Shown here one piece after another: positions 11,683-25,000 of a stretch of 64,000 nt of DNA. The position numbers and the translations under genes were made by a program. Source of the stretch: Salticus scenicus. Taxonomy: Eukaryota > Arthropoda > Arachnida > Araneae > Salticidae. The DNA is taken from contig OZ005652.1 of the NCBI GenBank assembly GCA_963930645.1, positions 319,050,244 to 319,114,243 on the forward strand. Direction: 5' to 3'. The notes under the pieces were generated by a model that was not told where the DNA came from, ran no database searches, and saw nothing but the letters and a program-made list of their open reading frames with translations. How positions within the stretch are numbered: the stretch's first letter is position 1; every line of letters starts with the position of its first letter.

Positions 11683-12261
11683 TTAACTATCTCTATTACA
11701 AAAAATATAAATTCGTTTCATTTGGTTTAGTGCAGTCTATAGACGTTAAACTCTACTTTCCTGCAATTTCCCCCTATAGACGTAATGTATTAGAATTATC
11801 TTGATTGTCTCTGTACACGAACCATTTGCTTCATCTTTACTGTAGCATCCCTATATGATACACATTTAGAATACCAAGTTTGAACTTTCTGCCATAATTT
11901 GTTTTTGAGATATGCTGATAACAGACAGACACACACACACAGACATACACACAAACCATTTGCTAGAAACATGATTTTCATATTCAGGGGACCTCAAAAT
12001 CTCGCGTTCGAAAATTTGACCCAAAAACAATACTTTCTCTACCTTATGGGTAAGAGAAAGTAAAAATGTGACAATACATATAATAAAGGGGGAAAATATT
12101 TTTCCTCCTAAAAAAATAAATACACAAACTTTTTTTTTTTTATTGAAACTGACAAAGGTAAGTTTACAATGCAGAAAAATATTATTACAGGATATTTAAT
12201 TTTTTTTATTTTTATTTTTTATGGTTTCGATGTATGATTAAAATACTCATCATAAGTATAT

Positions 12262-14835
12262 CAGCGTTCCCCCTAGGTTTGAAAAAGGGCAGGGTGCTGC
12301 TACCAAGGAAAAAGGGGCAGGGTGGTGCTATAAAAAGAGGGCACATTTGTGGAGAATGAAAAAGGGCACATTTTATAAAAAAGGGCATATCGCTTCACAA
12401 AAAATAGCCTCCAAAATTACAAACAATTTTATTATATTTATAAATGCAGTTGTTAAGCAATCAGCAATTCCCCCCCCCCCCCTCTCGGAAAATATAGCAA
12501 ATTTTCACTAAATGTACAAATTAGTCAGCAAAAATAAAATAAATAAATTAATTTTTTCACATTCTTTTATCTTTAACTATAGTTCTATTAAATCTAATAA
12601 AAAGTATTAAAATTGCTTCCTAAAAAATATGTAAAAAGCTCTTGAAAATCTTATAAATGTTGAAATGAAAGTAAAGAACTATAATAAAAATTATCTTTAA
12701 TAAGATAAAAATTTCTTAATATAAAAACCAAAGACCTTTTTTAGTGATTATTAAAGAAAAATATTAAACATTCTAATCAAATAGTAGTGATAAAAAGGAT
12801 ATATTTTTTAATAGTTTCCAATTTTTTAGGTATTATTGCTAATTTCTAATGTTACAATCAGTTGGTAAATTTAGTAGATCCCTGGAATTTACTTACTTTG
12901 TTTGCTGAATTTTAGTAATGGCAAATGAAATATTCTTTTGAAATTTGATCTCTAAAAATGTAGCTCCTACAACTATTAGGGATGAAACTACCCAACATGC
13001 AAAATCCCTGGAAACTGTTACTTGGCTGTAGAATGAATAATGGAGGAATACTTATATTGGTTATTATTAAAAGTGGCCGATAAGCATTTACATTGAATCA
13101 GCATAATGTTTTATAAAGACCTTCTCATATAATCAAGTTTTGTTCGATTATATGCAATAGAACCTGAGATATAGCCTTCTTTAAATTGCGGAAATCGCTG
13201 TATAGCAGCGCCACCTGTTGAGCGATTTTCACCAAAAGTTGATAGGCACTAATTTAGGTCAAGGTGTATCGGCATATAAATTTATATACAATTCTGAGCT
13301 GTAGTTCCAGAGATACAGTTGCCACAAAATTTTTATCACACATACACACAGACAGACATTGTCTAAAAATGGTCAAATCATGTTCCAGACCTCTGAAAAC
13401 GTGTAAATCCGTCGAAAACCGGAAGTCGAAAATTTTTACGAATCCAGTACTTTCTTCCATTAAATATAGAAGAAAATAAAAAGGAAACTGTAAGGATTGA
13501 AATACTCTATTATTTTGCTGCTAAGATTAAAATCACATTGTTTTCAAAGCTGAATTTCCAAATAATCATTTATTCCGTCATTAATCAATAAAAATTGAGT
13601 TGATTTAACAGTTTAATCTCGAAATATGCAGTAATTTTGCAGCTGATTTCGGAAATAGAGGATCATTTCGATTTCACCGCTAACTTTCGAAAATTTACGT
13701 TTAATTGCAATTATTTATGAAATACTTTATTATTCCGATGTTAATAAAATTCGCGCTTTTATAAAAAGCTGACTTTCTAAATTCAGAATATTTTTTTTAG
13801 CCGATAGCGAAAGTATGAATCATTTTGCCGTTAATTATCAAAATTTATGTTCAAAAGCAATACCTAAGATAGGCTTTAATTTTACGCTAATCGATGTAGT
13901 AATTAGTTTTTTTTTTTTTTTTTTTTTTTAATGATTTGTGATATTTGTGACTAATTACCGAAATGCGAGAGCATTTTTACGCAAATTTCAAAATTTTCCA
14001 AAAATACTAAAATATTTAGTCTTAAGTCGGAAGTCTTTGCTTTTTGGTGCCTGATTTCTTAAAAATTAAATGTTTTGGTTTGGTTTATTTCTAAATGCGC
14101 AATTAATTCGTATGATTTTCGTTAACAGTCAGTTTTTAAGTGAAATTTTTGTGCCAGTTCTTGGTAAAATATCCATTCCATGTCTGTAATTTTCTTAGAA
14201 TGGCCCCACACTGTAAAAACTGAGTTATATATTCAATTATCCCAATAAAAGTCATAAAAAATATTCTTTTTCTTTCTACAATGGTAGACACTTCGCCTGT
14301 GAAACTTCTTGTTTCCGTCTTTGACTCTGAAATACGCGAATACGGATTAAAACATCTTAAAAAGTCTTTAACGAAAGGCATATCTCCCAGGTCTAGGACT
14401 TCCGCGTAGTCGACCAGCCGAAATGTGTACACCGCAACATCACCGTTAGAAGTTTATTAGCTTTAAATCCATTATCAAATAATTATTTTACGCCAGGAAG
14501 TTTTTATTTTATTTATTTATAATTAAAATAATTGAACTTTTGTTATTGTCACAGATAAATAGTATATCCTTGTCTGTGGTTATCATGTAAATAAAAATCA
14601 AAGCACTGCACAATCTAGATTTCCTTTTCATTCCCCCTTCTTTCAGCTTTTGATTCCTAATTGATTGTGGTTTTTCATCTAATGTAAACAAACACTTCTC
14701 CTTTCCAGAGTCTTTTTTTTTTTTTACTTATTTATGAGATTGGACTTAACGATGATTTCTGTGGTTCTTCAGCTAGATCATAAACGTAATTAGATTTGTT
14801 ATTTTTGTTAACGTGATTTAAAGATAAATAATAAT

Positions 14836-14870
<35 letters not shown>

Positions 14871-15388
14871 ATTTATGAAGCAAAAGGATTGTTGGAATAT
14901 AAGAAAAGAGCAATATCTTCCATATTTTCCCCTTCTCTTTTTGCTAACACCGGGGAGGCACTTGTTTGTCTGTTCCCCACCCCACCCTTATAGCCAGCAG
15001 GCTGCAGGGTCATTTAAAGAAGTTCCGCGGCAACTATGTTTACGCTGATAAATAGTTGAAACACCTGCTAAGTGTCAACTCGCTTTTGCAATAAGTAGAA
15101 CACACAGAAAAGTGAAAAAGCTTCTAGAAAGAAAATTTGTATTTATAAAGCACTAAGAATATTTAAAAAGGAGAAAAAATGCGCTATTTTGGGTCGTGGT
15201 GGTTAAATTTGGGAGCAAGAAGGGCGCGATTTTCGGGCATAAAGGGCGCGATTTTCGGGCATAAAGGGCGCGTTTTTTGGGCAAGGAGGGCGCATTTTTG
15301 TACTTTAAAGGGCAGTTAGGGCGCTCATAAAAATTTAAAGGGCAGGCAGGGCGCGACGCCCTTCAAAAAGGCTCAAAGGAGAACCCTG
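12262..15388. mobile_element. Decayed hAT-like element with G-rich subterminal repeats
   Basis: The left end CAGCGTTCCCCCTAGGTTTG is matched by the inverse of the right end, which reads CAGGGTTCTCCTTTGAGCC; both continue into AAGGGC-rich sequence. 'AGTATAT' flanks both sides (12255-12261 and 15392-15398), but the usual 8-bp duplication is not exact. The right side carries short tandem repeats of 'gggcgcgattttcgggcata' (about 15219-15300). No transposase is readable; a 98-codon minus-strand ORF at 14136-14432 is not recognised. Confidence 0.5.
13140..13476 (+). mobile_element. 3' part of a TTCTATA-subfamily HINE-like repeat
   Basis: Shares 'aaagttgataggcactaattta' and 'ggtcaaatcatgttc' stretches with the full copies. 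Ends with hairpin arms ACTTTCTTCCAT and ATAGAAGAAAAT near 13448-13476. The 5' half is missing. It sits inside the hAT-like element. Confidence 0.6.
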
Positions 15389-15880
15389 TACAGTATATAC
15401 AGAAAAAAGAATTCCTCCCACCTCCCCAATTTGACAATATGTCGAGAAAATAAATATAGCATACACTTTATGGTTGTATTAAATCAAATTCTACATAATT
15501 TCAGTTTAATTGTAACATCATAATCAATTAGATGAATCTTTCCCATTCACTAACACTACATATAATTTTTTATGAATAAAAATAAAAGTACACTTTATGT
15601 AGATCTTTTCACTCATTTTTGGGATGGATTTAATTTTTGTCATTTACAAATTATTCTACTGATTTGATATAACATTAATTTCCTCTTAAAACAACCACAC
15701 AGTACACACTAATTTTTAATGTGTATTTAATTTTCTACAAATCATACTTCTTCTCTTTCAAATAAATAAATTAAAGTTAAATGTGTCATAAGTTTGTTGT
15801 AGTTGTCATAAGATCAAACGTAAGAGGTAAACTTTTCTATCAAAAAATAAATATTTGCAAATATTTAAATTAATACTTAC
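15389..15880. other. Intronic sequence next to ARFGEF3 exon L, no other feature
   Basis: AT-rich with short pyrimidine stretches. Nothing resembling the next expected ARFGEF3 exon could be found here or further left, so that intron exceeds 15.8 kb. Confidence 0.5.
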
Positions 15881-16060
15881 TTGCTCTTGAATATCAGTGT
15901 CACAAAGTTCAAGGCATAACAAATTTTCAAAAGGTTTAAAAAGAGCTTCATTAAAATGGAAATGAGAAAGCTCAGAATTTGATGATAACAAAGCACTCAC
16001 AATGTCATGTATAGTTGTCACACCCTTCTTGGCTATCAAACTATCCTTGTGACAAGCTGC
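15881..16060 (-). CDS. ARFGEF3: ARFGEF3 exon L (last exon in window)
   Basis: Sixty codons, phase 0 at both ends. Begins AACHKDS and contains HFHFNEALFKPFE and LELCDTDIQEQ, all strongly conserved in BIG3. Acceptor aaaag/GC; donor CAA/gtaagt. Upstream on the sense strand the intron ends in a run of about 30 T just before the acceptor (16069-16102 on the plus strand is poly-A). Confidence 0.92.
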
Positions 16061-16065
16061 CTTTT

Positions 16066-16104
<39 letters not shown>

Positions 16105-19006
16105 AAAAGAAAAGTGAGTTCCACATTATCCTTTGATAAATTTACTCTTGAAAATAAAAATTTAAATACAGTTAAACAATAGGGGGAAAAGGAAAAGGAA
16201 GAAAAATGAAGTAAACACACTACATACAAATATATTATTTCTAGTTACAGATCTGAATGGAATAAGAACTTTATAGGTCACATCTTGTGATACGGTTTTA
16301 CCGATATGAATTCCTCCTTCTAACAGTGCAATATTTTATGATTTCCCACTCAAGATCAAACACATTTCCCCCTGCCCCCATGTATGAAGTTTTTTTCACA
16401 GAAAAGTAAAAACAAATTTTTTATAAGCACTGCAATGATCAAAAAGAAAATCTCAGCTGATTGTGGTATATAACTTATCATTTTCTTGAGGATAACTTAA
16501 AAAAAAAAAATAATAATAATAATATCAATATTTGTCAAAATTAACACAGGATTAATATTAAAACTATTAAAAACAACTAAAAATAATTACTTTATTCATT
16601 TTGGCTGCTACACACAGCCTTGATCAGCAGTGTGGAGTGAACTAGCAGCTAGCTCTGGTTTCGTTTTCTCTTCCCCTCTTTTCCTGTGCATGGAATGCTA
16701 CCTTACATCTATTTCGAAAAGCTTGATATTGTTGCATACACTGGGTTTTACCAAAATCACAAAAGCTTTGCAGCTTTACAGCATAAATATAATTATTATA
16801 ATTTGCTAACTTTGAAAAGTTTTTTTTATTTATGTAAATACTACCTTTTTTTAGTGAATTTTAATGAGGAGCAATAATTATTTTAATTTTAATGTCTTTT
16901 AAGTGCTAAATTAATTCTAGTTTTTAGATTTTCTTTTGCCATGCCAATATATAAACCTGATTGTGATGTGAATACATCACCTCTCTTTTAATTCCTGTGC
17001 CAAAATACTTTGTTTTGCAGGCATCTAATTGCAGCCGTTCGTTCCTGGCTCAACACACCCTGTAAAGTTTGCTTCCTGCAACACTTGTCAACGGGAGAAT
17101 CTGTGATTCTTTCTCTTGCGTGCGCAAACTATTCATTGGTTACCTTTGCGGTCCGATTAACGAATTAAATTCGCATACCCGTGATTTTATGTGTGAGGAC
17201 CCATTTTTTCTTTAGGAGCGATATTTAAAATTTTAAATCGGTCAGTTCGTGTTCCACCTCCGTTCTAATAAGAATGGCCAGGCACTTACGTACGTGCGTT
17301 ATTTTTTTTTATATGTGGTTACACACCCTGATACTTTTTTAAAATCTTTTTCCATCGAAAGATATTTATTATTAAAGGTTATTATGATTTGAAATTAAAT
17401 TGTGAAAATGGCCAGAGATGTCATATTTAAATATTTTTGTAAAGTATCTTTAATTTTTTAAAAGGAAAATGGCCATGTTATCACAGATTTGAGATTTGTA
17501 ATGTGTGTACAGGTTCTACATTCTTGAAAATGAAGGAGCCTATTAATAAATATTTCTAAATTAGTGGAATGGAATACTGCCTTTTTTTTTTTTAATCAAG
17601 ACTGGGTATGTTTTTCTTTAAATCTTCATTTTGATAAATAAAAAAAATAAAAATTTGAATCTATCTTATGCTTGGTAAGTACCCATGTATGATCAAGTCG
17701 AGACCTAGGGTTCACTCATCACTATTTTCATACGATCACTATTTTTAATATATTTTGTATTAAATGCAGCCTCTAGCAATCTTTATTAAATATTTTTAAT
17801 TTAAGTCTCTATTTAAGAGCTAGTAGAAAAAGTAACACCACATCGATTCCCTTTTTTTGTGAAATACACATAACTTGTAATTGAAAAAGTAATAATTCTA
17901 AAACAATAAATCATATATATATATATATATATATATATTCCTCAAATAAATCTTGATCCCTAAACTTTTAGCTCATTTTACAACTTGTAAAAACAAATTT
18001 TAAAATTTATATTTAAAACTTTAAAAATGCACCACAATAAATATTTAATAAATAAAAGGAGTCACAAATATATTACAAGAAGAAGTAAAACAAATCAAGT
18101 TATAAAAGTAATGTTCACTTGAAAACTTTTAATATAACTTTTCACACATTTTATTCGAAAAGTTATACTATTAATATTCTTAAAATGAGAAAGTAAGCAA
18201 ATATGCCATTTTAAGAAGCACATTTATTTATTTTAAAATAAACAATTATCTATATTACTTACTTCAACAAAATGAGGAGCTACAACACTCCACGCTCTCA
18301 TAACATGTATCAAAGGTCTGCCACCTCTAGCACAACGTAACATGACATCTCCCAAATGGTACAAAAGTAAATTGCTGCCATGAACACTTGCTGATGCAAT
18401 CTTCACATAGCTTTGAGTAAAAATTTGTATTTGACTGAAGGCACACAATTCTACTAAAAAACTGATAAGGGCAGATAAATTTAGTCTACTAGCAGCTTCT
18501 TCAAATAACCTAAATTGAAAATAATAATAAAAGCAACATAAATGAAGAGCATTTTTTCCCCCTCATTGAAAAAAGATTTTAAAACTGGGCTAACAAAGAA
18601 ACAAGAATGTAAATAAATCTGATAAAAAGTTTTGCATACTGCTATTTCAGTAATAATTTCTAATATGAGATCTGCAAAAACTTATTCATAACTAATTGGT
18701 CAGCATTTGCTTAGTACCTAATTTTCACACATGCATTTCCAAATTTATTGCTCCTTGCCTGCTTAGCTATCATGCCAGTTTAAATTACTAAATATCAGTT
18801 TATATGATATTTTAAAAATAATGACATCTTTTCCTGTTTTAAAATCCAAAAGGCTCCAAGAAATTAAAAATGGCATTGTAATCTTTTAAATCGGATTTTA
18901 TAAGAATATGTTTATTTAATTTTATTATTATTTTCTTCTGATGTAGCTGAGTTCTGCGTACTTAATATATTTTATTATTTTCCCTTTGCATATGAAGATT
19001 ATAAAA

Positions 19007-19045
<39 letters not shown>

Positions 19046-22000
19046 AGAATTCAAGTTTGCTTTATGGATGAACAAATTCTCGAACTAGCCATGCATTGTT
19101 TTCTGTAATTGTAACAGCTATATTATTATACTGTTATGAAATACATTTTTTGAGCAAAATTATCTCTGCAAATGAACTGAAGAATTTCGTAAGTTTAATT
19201 TGGTACTTCAATCAATAAACAAATTTCCCAAAACCATGCAAACCATGGATTTTTTTTTTTTTTTTTCTCCTCAAAACAATGTTACAGCCATGATTTAATT
19301 TTTTTCTGTTAAATTATCCTTTTTTCATTAGTAATTGATGAGATTGACAAAAGGATAAAAAAAAAAGTATGAAACTTTATGCAAAAAATGGACATTGAAA
19401 CAAAATACCAGAATTGAAATGGCAAAAGCATCATATTAAACATATAATTAATTCATTTTATCTTTAATCAATAAAAATATATTTATTATTTTTATCAACA
19501 TAGACATGTAAAACCATATTTTACTAGGCAATGCAGAAATATACATCAGAAAATGCAAACTTTGTTTACATACATTATTACAAAAAATAAATAAATTTAT
19601 ATAAAAATTAAATTGAAAAGCTGAAAATTCTCATACCAGATCATTTTATTTGTTTAAAATGCACACATAGAAATTATGATAAAATTTTTTCTTCTTATTT
19701 CAAAACATTATAGTAGCTATGATGTTAGTTTTAGGTTTATTCGACTGAGTTAAAAATTTGTAGGTGTGTTACGGTTCACAGTCACACAAACTGTATAAAT
19801 GTTGGTGAGTCTAGCAATTATAGTATTTTTACAGACACAAAAAGAAAAATTCTTTATCATTATGGCCTATGGACTCAAATTATTTAAAATACAATAAGAG
19901 TATCTAAATATCTTATTTGATTGACGCAAAAGTTGGTAGTTATGTCATCAATCATTGTCACACAATTTATATGACTTTTGATGAGTGTGTCATTTACTGT
20001 TCTTTCACAGGGACACAAAGAAAGATTCTTTATCATTATGGGTCTTGAACTATTTGAAGTGCAATAGTATATAAATGATGCCTTATCCACTTGAACTAAA
20101 AATGGGCAGGTAGGTTATTTAATGAATGCAGGACTCTTAGAGGACACAAAGAAAAAGTCTTTATCATTATGACCGATGGACTCAAATTATTTGAAGTGTG
20201 ATAGCATCTAAACACCTTAACCAATTCAGCTAAATATTGGTAAGTAAATCATTGTTGCACAATTTGTATAAATTTTGATGAGTAGAGTATCTGTAGTCCT
20301 TTTACGGGGATATAAAGAATATTCTTTATAATTTTGGCATATGGACTCAAAATATTTTAAGTGCAAGAGCAAACTCTACATTCAATTAAAATATAAATTG
20401 GTAGGCATGTTATAGATTATTATCTCAAGAACAATACAGATTTACATGAGAGTAGAACTTATAGTTTTTTTTTTTAACCAGTACATAAAGTAGAGTTTTT
20501 TATACATTGTGGTCTATGGACTCAAACAATTTAAAGTTTGCTTTAGTAATGTTAAATCGTTTAAAACATAAAAGCAGATAAATATTTGATATTTCAAGCT
20601 TATCAGTTATCGTTCTTTCAGAAGGACGTAAGACAGAATTTGTATATATTACGATCCATAAAAAATATATACAACAAGTACTCAAACACCCTATTATGAT
20701 TTTCTCTTTTATTTATTTATTAATGACTTCTCTTGTTTAAATTTATTTAAACAAATATTAATTACTAAATGTTCGGAATGTTGAGTGAAATCACTTCAGA
20801 ATTTTATTTATCTAAAAACACAAAATTTAATATTTAAGTATAAATAGAAGTATTACCTATCTACTTGCTGAGACAGTGCTTCAATAGCTTCTAATAACTG
20901 TTGATCTTTAATTACACCTGCAGAATTAGCAAAGCCCCTATTCTTCCTGATAATTTCAAAAACATCCAATTTCTGAGGAAATGATGTACCAGGCATCGAT
21001 GCTAGTTCACTATAATCATTGCTAGAATAATCAAGAATTTTAGCAGAAAATTTGAAAGAAATACATTCTTAATTATTAGTATTATAAATCAAAACCAATA
21101 AATAAATAAAAAAAAAATGATTTAAAAAATAATCAGGTACTTTTTTTTTTTAGCTATATGTGACATCACAACAAAAAACAATTAAATTTAAAATGCATTT
21201 CAGTGGAATCAGAATATCATCCTTAAAACCTTTAAATTAAAGTGTTTATTACAATTTATGAAAGAAGTTTTTAAAGTCGTTTTTATTTATAGAAAGGTTT
21301 AAAACTTTTGGCCCTCCAAAATGCAATAAATATTGATTTATTTCTTTATTAACAGGGTTTACTTGCATTGTTGGCCATTGTATTTAAACGTATTTAAAAA
21401 AAAAATTAATCACTTATTATTTTTTATAAATTAAAAATTTGCAAAAATTCCATTGAAATTGCTCTAAACCTTGCTTTGGGTCCCTGCTGCCATCAGCAGT
21501 ATCTTCCTTGTCCACACTATGTGAGAGCCAGCTTTTCACTATCAGCAGCAGCACTTTACTCGGGCACTTCATTTTGGCTGTTTATTGAATGACAAGTGGT
21601 ACTGTTATTATTCAAGAACTACAATTTTACAGATTGCATATCTCAGCATCCGCTGAACATTTTAGTTTTGGCACTAAGTATTAGTTGGACCTAGTTTTTT
21701 TCTATCCACTTATACTCTACCATTTGATTCTAACAAAACAAAAAATTTAAAATGATAAACAATAAAAAATTTCCTTTAAAAAGGAAATTTTATTTCTCCA
21801 CATAAACAATTGCTTTAAAATGATAACAATTGAAATAAATCCCATTTTATTTAATTTTAAAAAATCTAATGATTACTTCTGTCAGGAAAAAATATCACCA
21901 GGAAAATTTTTTTCAAATGAAACAAATTGAGGAAGTACAAAATTTGCAATTATATATAAACTATATTTAATCATGTGACTTACAATGAAAGAAAGAAATA

Positions 22001-25000
22001 TAAATAATATAGTATCCACTGCTAAGGAATGCAGATGATTGAATTAAAAGAAAACACAATTTGAATAAAATTTAAGAAAATGAAACTATTCTACCAAGTT
22101 TTGTAGCTCTGCGACCAGTGGTCTCAGAGTGCACACACAAACACCTCTCATTATTTATACACATGTATCTTTTATGCCCCCCCCCCCCTCAAAAAAAAAA
22201 TAAATAAAATAAATAAATAAAAATAATGTAAGCAAATTTATAACTAATAATACAACTAATAATGAAGATAATGCTTGAAAATACTAGAAAAGAAAAAAAA
22301 AAAGATAACAGCAATGTACTTTTATTAAATGCTTCCACTTAATGACTATATTTGCAAGCAGAAAAATAATTATTGTCAGGGTAGGGATATTTTTAAAGGA
22401 ACTAAAGTTTATTACAACAAAATATTAAACGTTTTTAAAGATACAAAATGCACTAAAATAGCTTGCTCAATAAGTATACTTATCATTTGAAATTACATGC
22501 ACAATACTTCCACCCCCATTTTCTTTCTTTTTCCAATTTCCACAATCTCTCTTTTTTGCCTCTTATATTTCTTTGTGTTATCAAACCGTTCAATTAATTA
22601 TTAAATTTTAATTTGATATGTATATATACTACCTGGCTTTGCCTGTTTCATTTGTAAATGTATCCTTATAAGGATGATTTTTTTTAGTTCCTCATCATAC
22701 TATAGGTTTGGGGAACTTAAGTAATCGTGAAAATTTTTTACCTCTGTTTATTGACTTTTTTACATGTTTTCAAGTGTGAGGAATCCAAAAATATCAAAAT
22801 GGGTATGTTGTCCATCTGTAGGGTGTTTGTTAGTGTGTTAGTACGTTAGTCTGTGTAAGCGATATTTCATGAACAAATGATCACAGAGAGGTCGGACCAG
22901 TTTTAAAATATTATTTATGACACTGGTAAGAACCTTATTTATTTGTAACACTCTAATTAAAAATTTTTAGAAGTTATTCAAAATTTACGATTTTCTTAAC
23001 ATGGGAGAATAGGGCAAAATTTCATTTAAATGTGCATGAAAAGAAATATTTTCATCTTAAAGATGTAAGAACAGCTTTTAAATATCAGTTTTGACATCGG
23101 GATGAGCACCATTAACTATAAACATGCTTTAGAAATTTTGCAAGTTATTGATAATAAATAAGAGTCCACACAATCATAGTAAAGTGTAGCAATTTTCTCT
23201 ACTAAAATGCACTTTTTCTATCGAATAACTTCTAAGAAATGACGTCATTTTCAAAGATGATAGGTATTTCATTTAAAAGGTTTTGTGAATGAGATATTCT
23301 AATGTCCTAATTTTTTTTTTTTTTTTTTTTATATTAAGACGCAAAGTCATTTTGAAATATTCACAGTAAAATGTTTAAATTGCAGGTGCATGTAATTTTG
23401 ACAAAAACATAATTTAATCATTTCATTCCTTTTTAATTTGAAATTTTTATAAACCTTTACTTAGAGAGAATAGATCCATTAGAAACACCCCACATATCAA
23501 ATTTGAAGCTTCTAGCTACAATAATAATAAAAATATGGTTTTTGAAAGGGTTTTTCCCTATCCCCTCCCATTGCAAATGCACTAGAAATTTGAAACACCT
23601 ACAGAACTTTAACTATGATCACAAGCAGTAACTGTGTGAAGTTTGCTTCAAATCAGACTACTAGTTTGGGAGGAGATGTAAGACATACATACATACCCAT
23701 GCAATGACTTATTTTTATTAAGATTAATTTTTAAAAGTTCTTTTAAAAAAGTAAATACATATAAGGGCAAAAATCAAGCACAAATTCATAAGTTAAAGAA
23801 GGGGCAGAAAGAGCACTTTTTCAAGCAAAGATACAATGTAGTATATGGTATAAACACACAAATATTTTATTTTGTTAAAAATTACACAATTGGACATCCA
23901 ATATAAATAAAAATTTACAAGTTTAATAAAAAGGTATATTAAATTTTACATATGTTTCAAAAATTTTTGGAATTTTTTTTTTTAATTATGATTTTTAAAA
24001 ATTCTAAATTTTATAAAGTTTTGAATAATTAATTTATAAGATGAATATTTTATTGTTATATTTTTGTACAAATAAAAAATACATAATATTGATAAAGCCA
24101 TAAAATGTGTAATTACAAACAATAGACAACATCTATCATGTAACAATACAAAAATGTAATAAAATAAAAATTAACTTTTGATTTTTTAAAAGAATGCAAA
24201 GAATTACTACAAACATCGACCTTAATGATAATAAATATATAATTAAAATGTACTATAATAAAACTCGTGTAAAATTTTAGATAACTATGTCCGTACCTGG
24301 AGATTTCATACATCATAGAAGTATCATAATTTTCAGCCTGATTAACAGATGAAATAACAGGGCGGGATAACATGGATTGAACAGTGCCATGTCCACTGAA
24401 GTATGTATTTTCCAACTGCAGAACAAAGAGACAACATCTAAAAATAAAAAATGCATTTAAAATTCTGTTTATTTATTTATTTTTTAACTATCTTAACTTT
24501 TCCTACTTAAAATTTTACATTTACATTTAACTCTATTTAATAATTATAAATGTGTTTGCTGATGCAGGGTTTAGAAAAAAAAAGTTTATAAGGAGTAAAA
24601 ATTTATGTGTTTTTGAATCACACAACATTTTATTACCTAAACTGCTCAAAGTCAGAATACAAACTGAACTCTTCAAAAGTCTCTTCTCTTTTTATAATCT
24701 CAGTCATTATTTATCAAACTTTCAAGGTAGTTCTGTGTCAGAAACCAATGGATCATTCCAGGAAATTCCTGAAATAGTTTCCTATTGAAGACAGCTTGTA
24801 AACTTTGGCAACCCTAAACTACCATTTTATGCCAAATTTGTCATGAACTCTGACCTTTGTGGAAGTAAAAAGACTGCTTATTCTTTCCACTTTAATTGTA
24901 GGTGTACTTTTCCTGATACAACACGTTTGACATAAAAAAGAAGTTAAATCATTTTCAACAATAATGTTACAAAGGATAAAACTCTAATTTAAATTCAATA

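Larger units (their letters stand above)
9790..11706 (+). mobile_element. Fragment of TTCTATA-subfamily repeat split by piggyBac
   Basis: The left half (to about 10028) matches the second body module of the family, including 'ccattcgttttaaaggtattg' and CCCCTCGAGGGG. The right half (11687-11706) continues it with 'ctatctctatta'. Removing the piggyBac element rejoins the sequence seen uninterrupted near 3197 and 4913. Confidence 0.6.
9411..12061 (+). mobile_element. HINE-like element, CTCTTACC subfamily, carrying nested insertions
   Basis: The 5' palindrome GTGTGTCACACAC is followed by ACTTTCTCTTACCC (9433-9446). The 3' hairpin at 12032-12061 has left arm ACTTTCTCTACC and right arm GGGTAAGAGAAAGT; the right arm is the exact reverse complement of the 5' motif. 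Between them lies a fragment of a TTCTATA-subfamily element (about 9790-11706) that itself contains a piggyBac copy. A CA-rich microsatellite lies near 11930-11955. Confidence 0.55.

Noticed and set aside
14136..14432. 98-codon minus-strand ORF inside the hAT-like element
   Set aside because: No recognisable motif, no splice context, and in a decayed transposon; likely chance.
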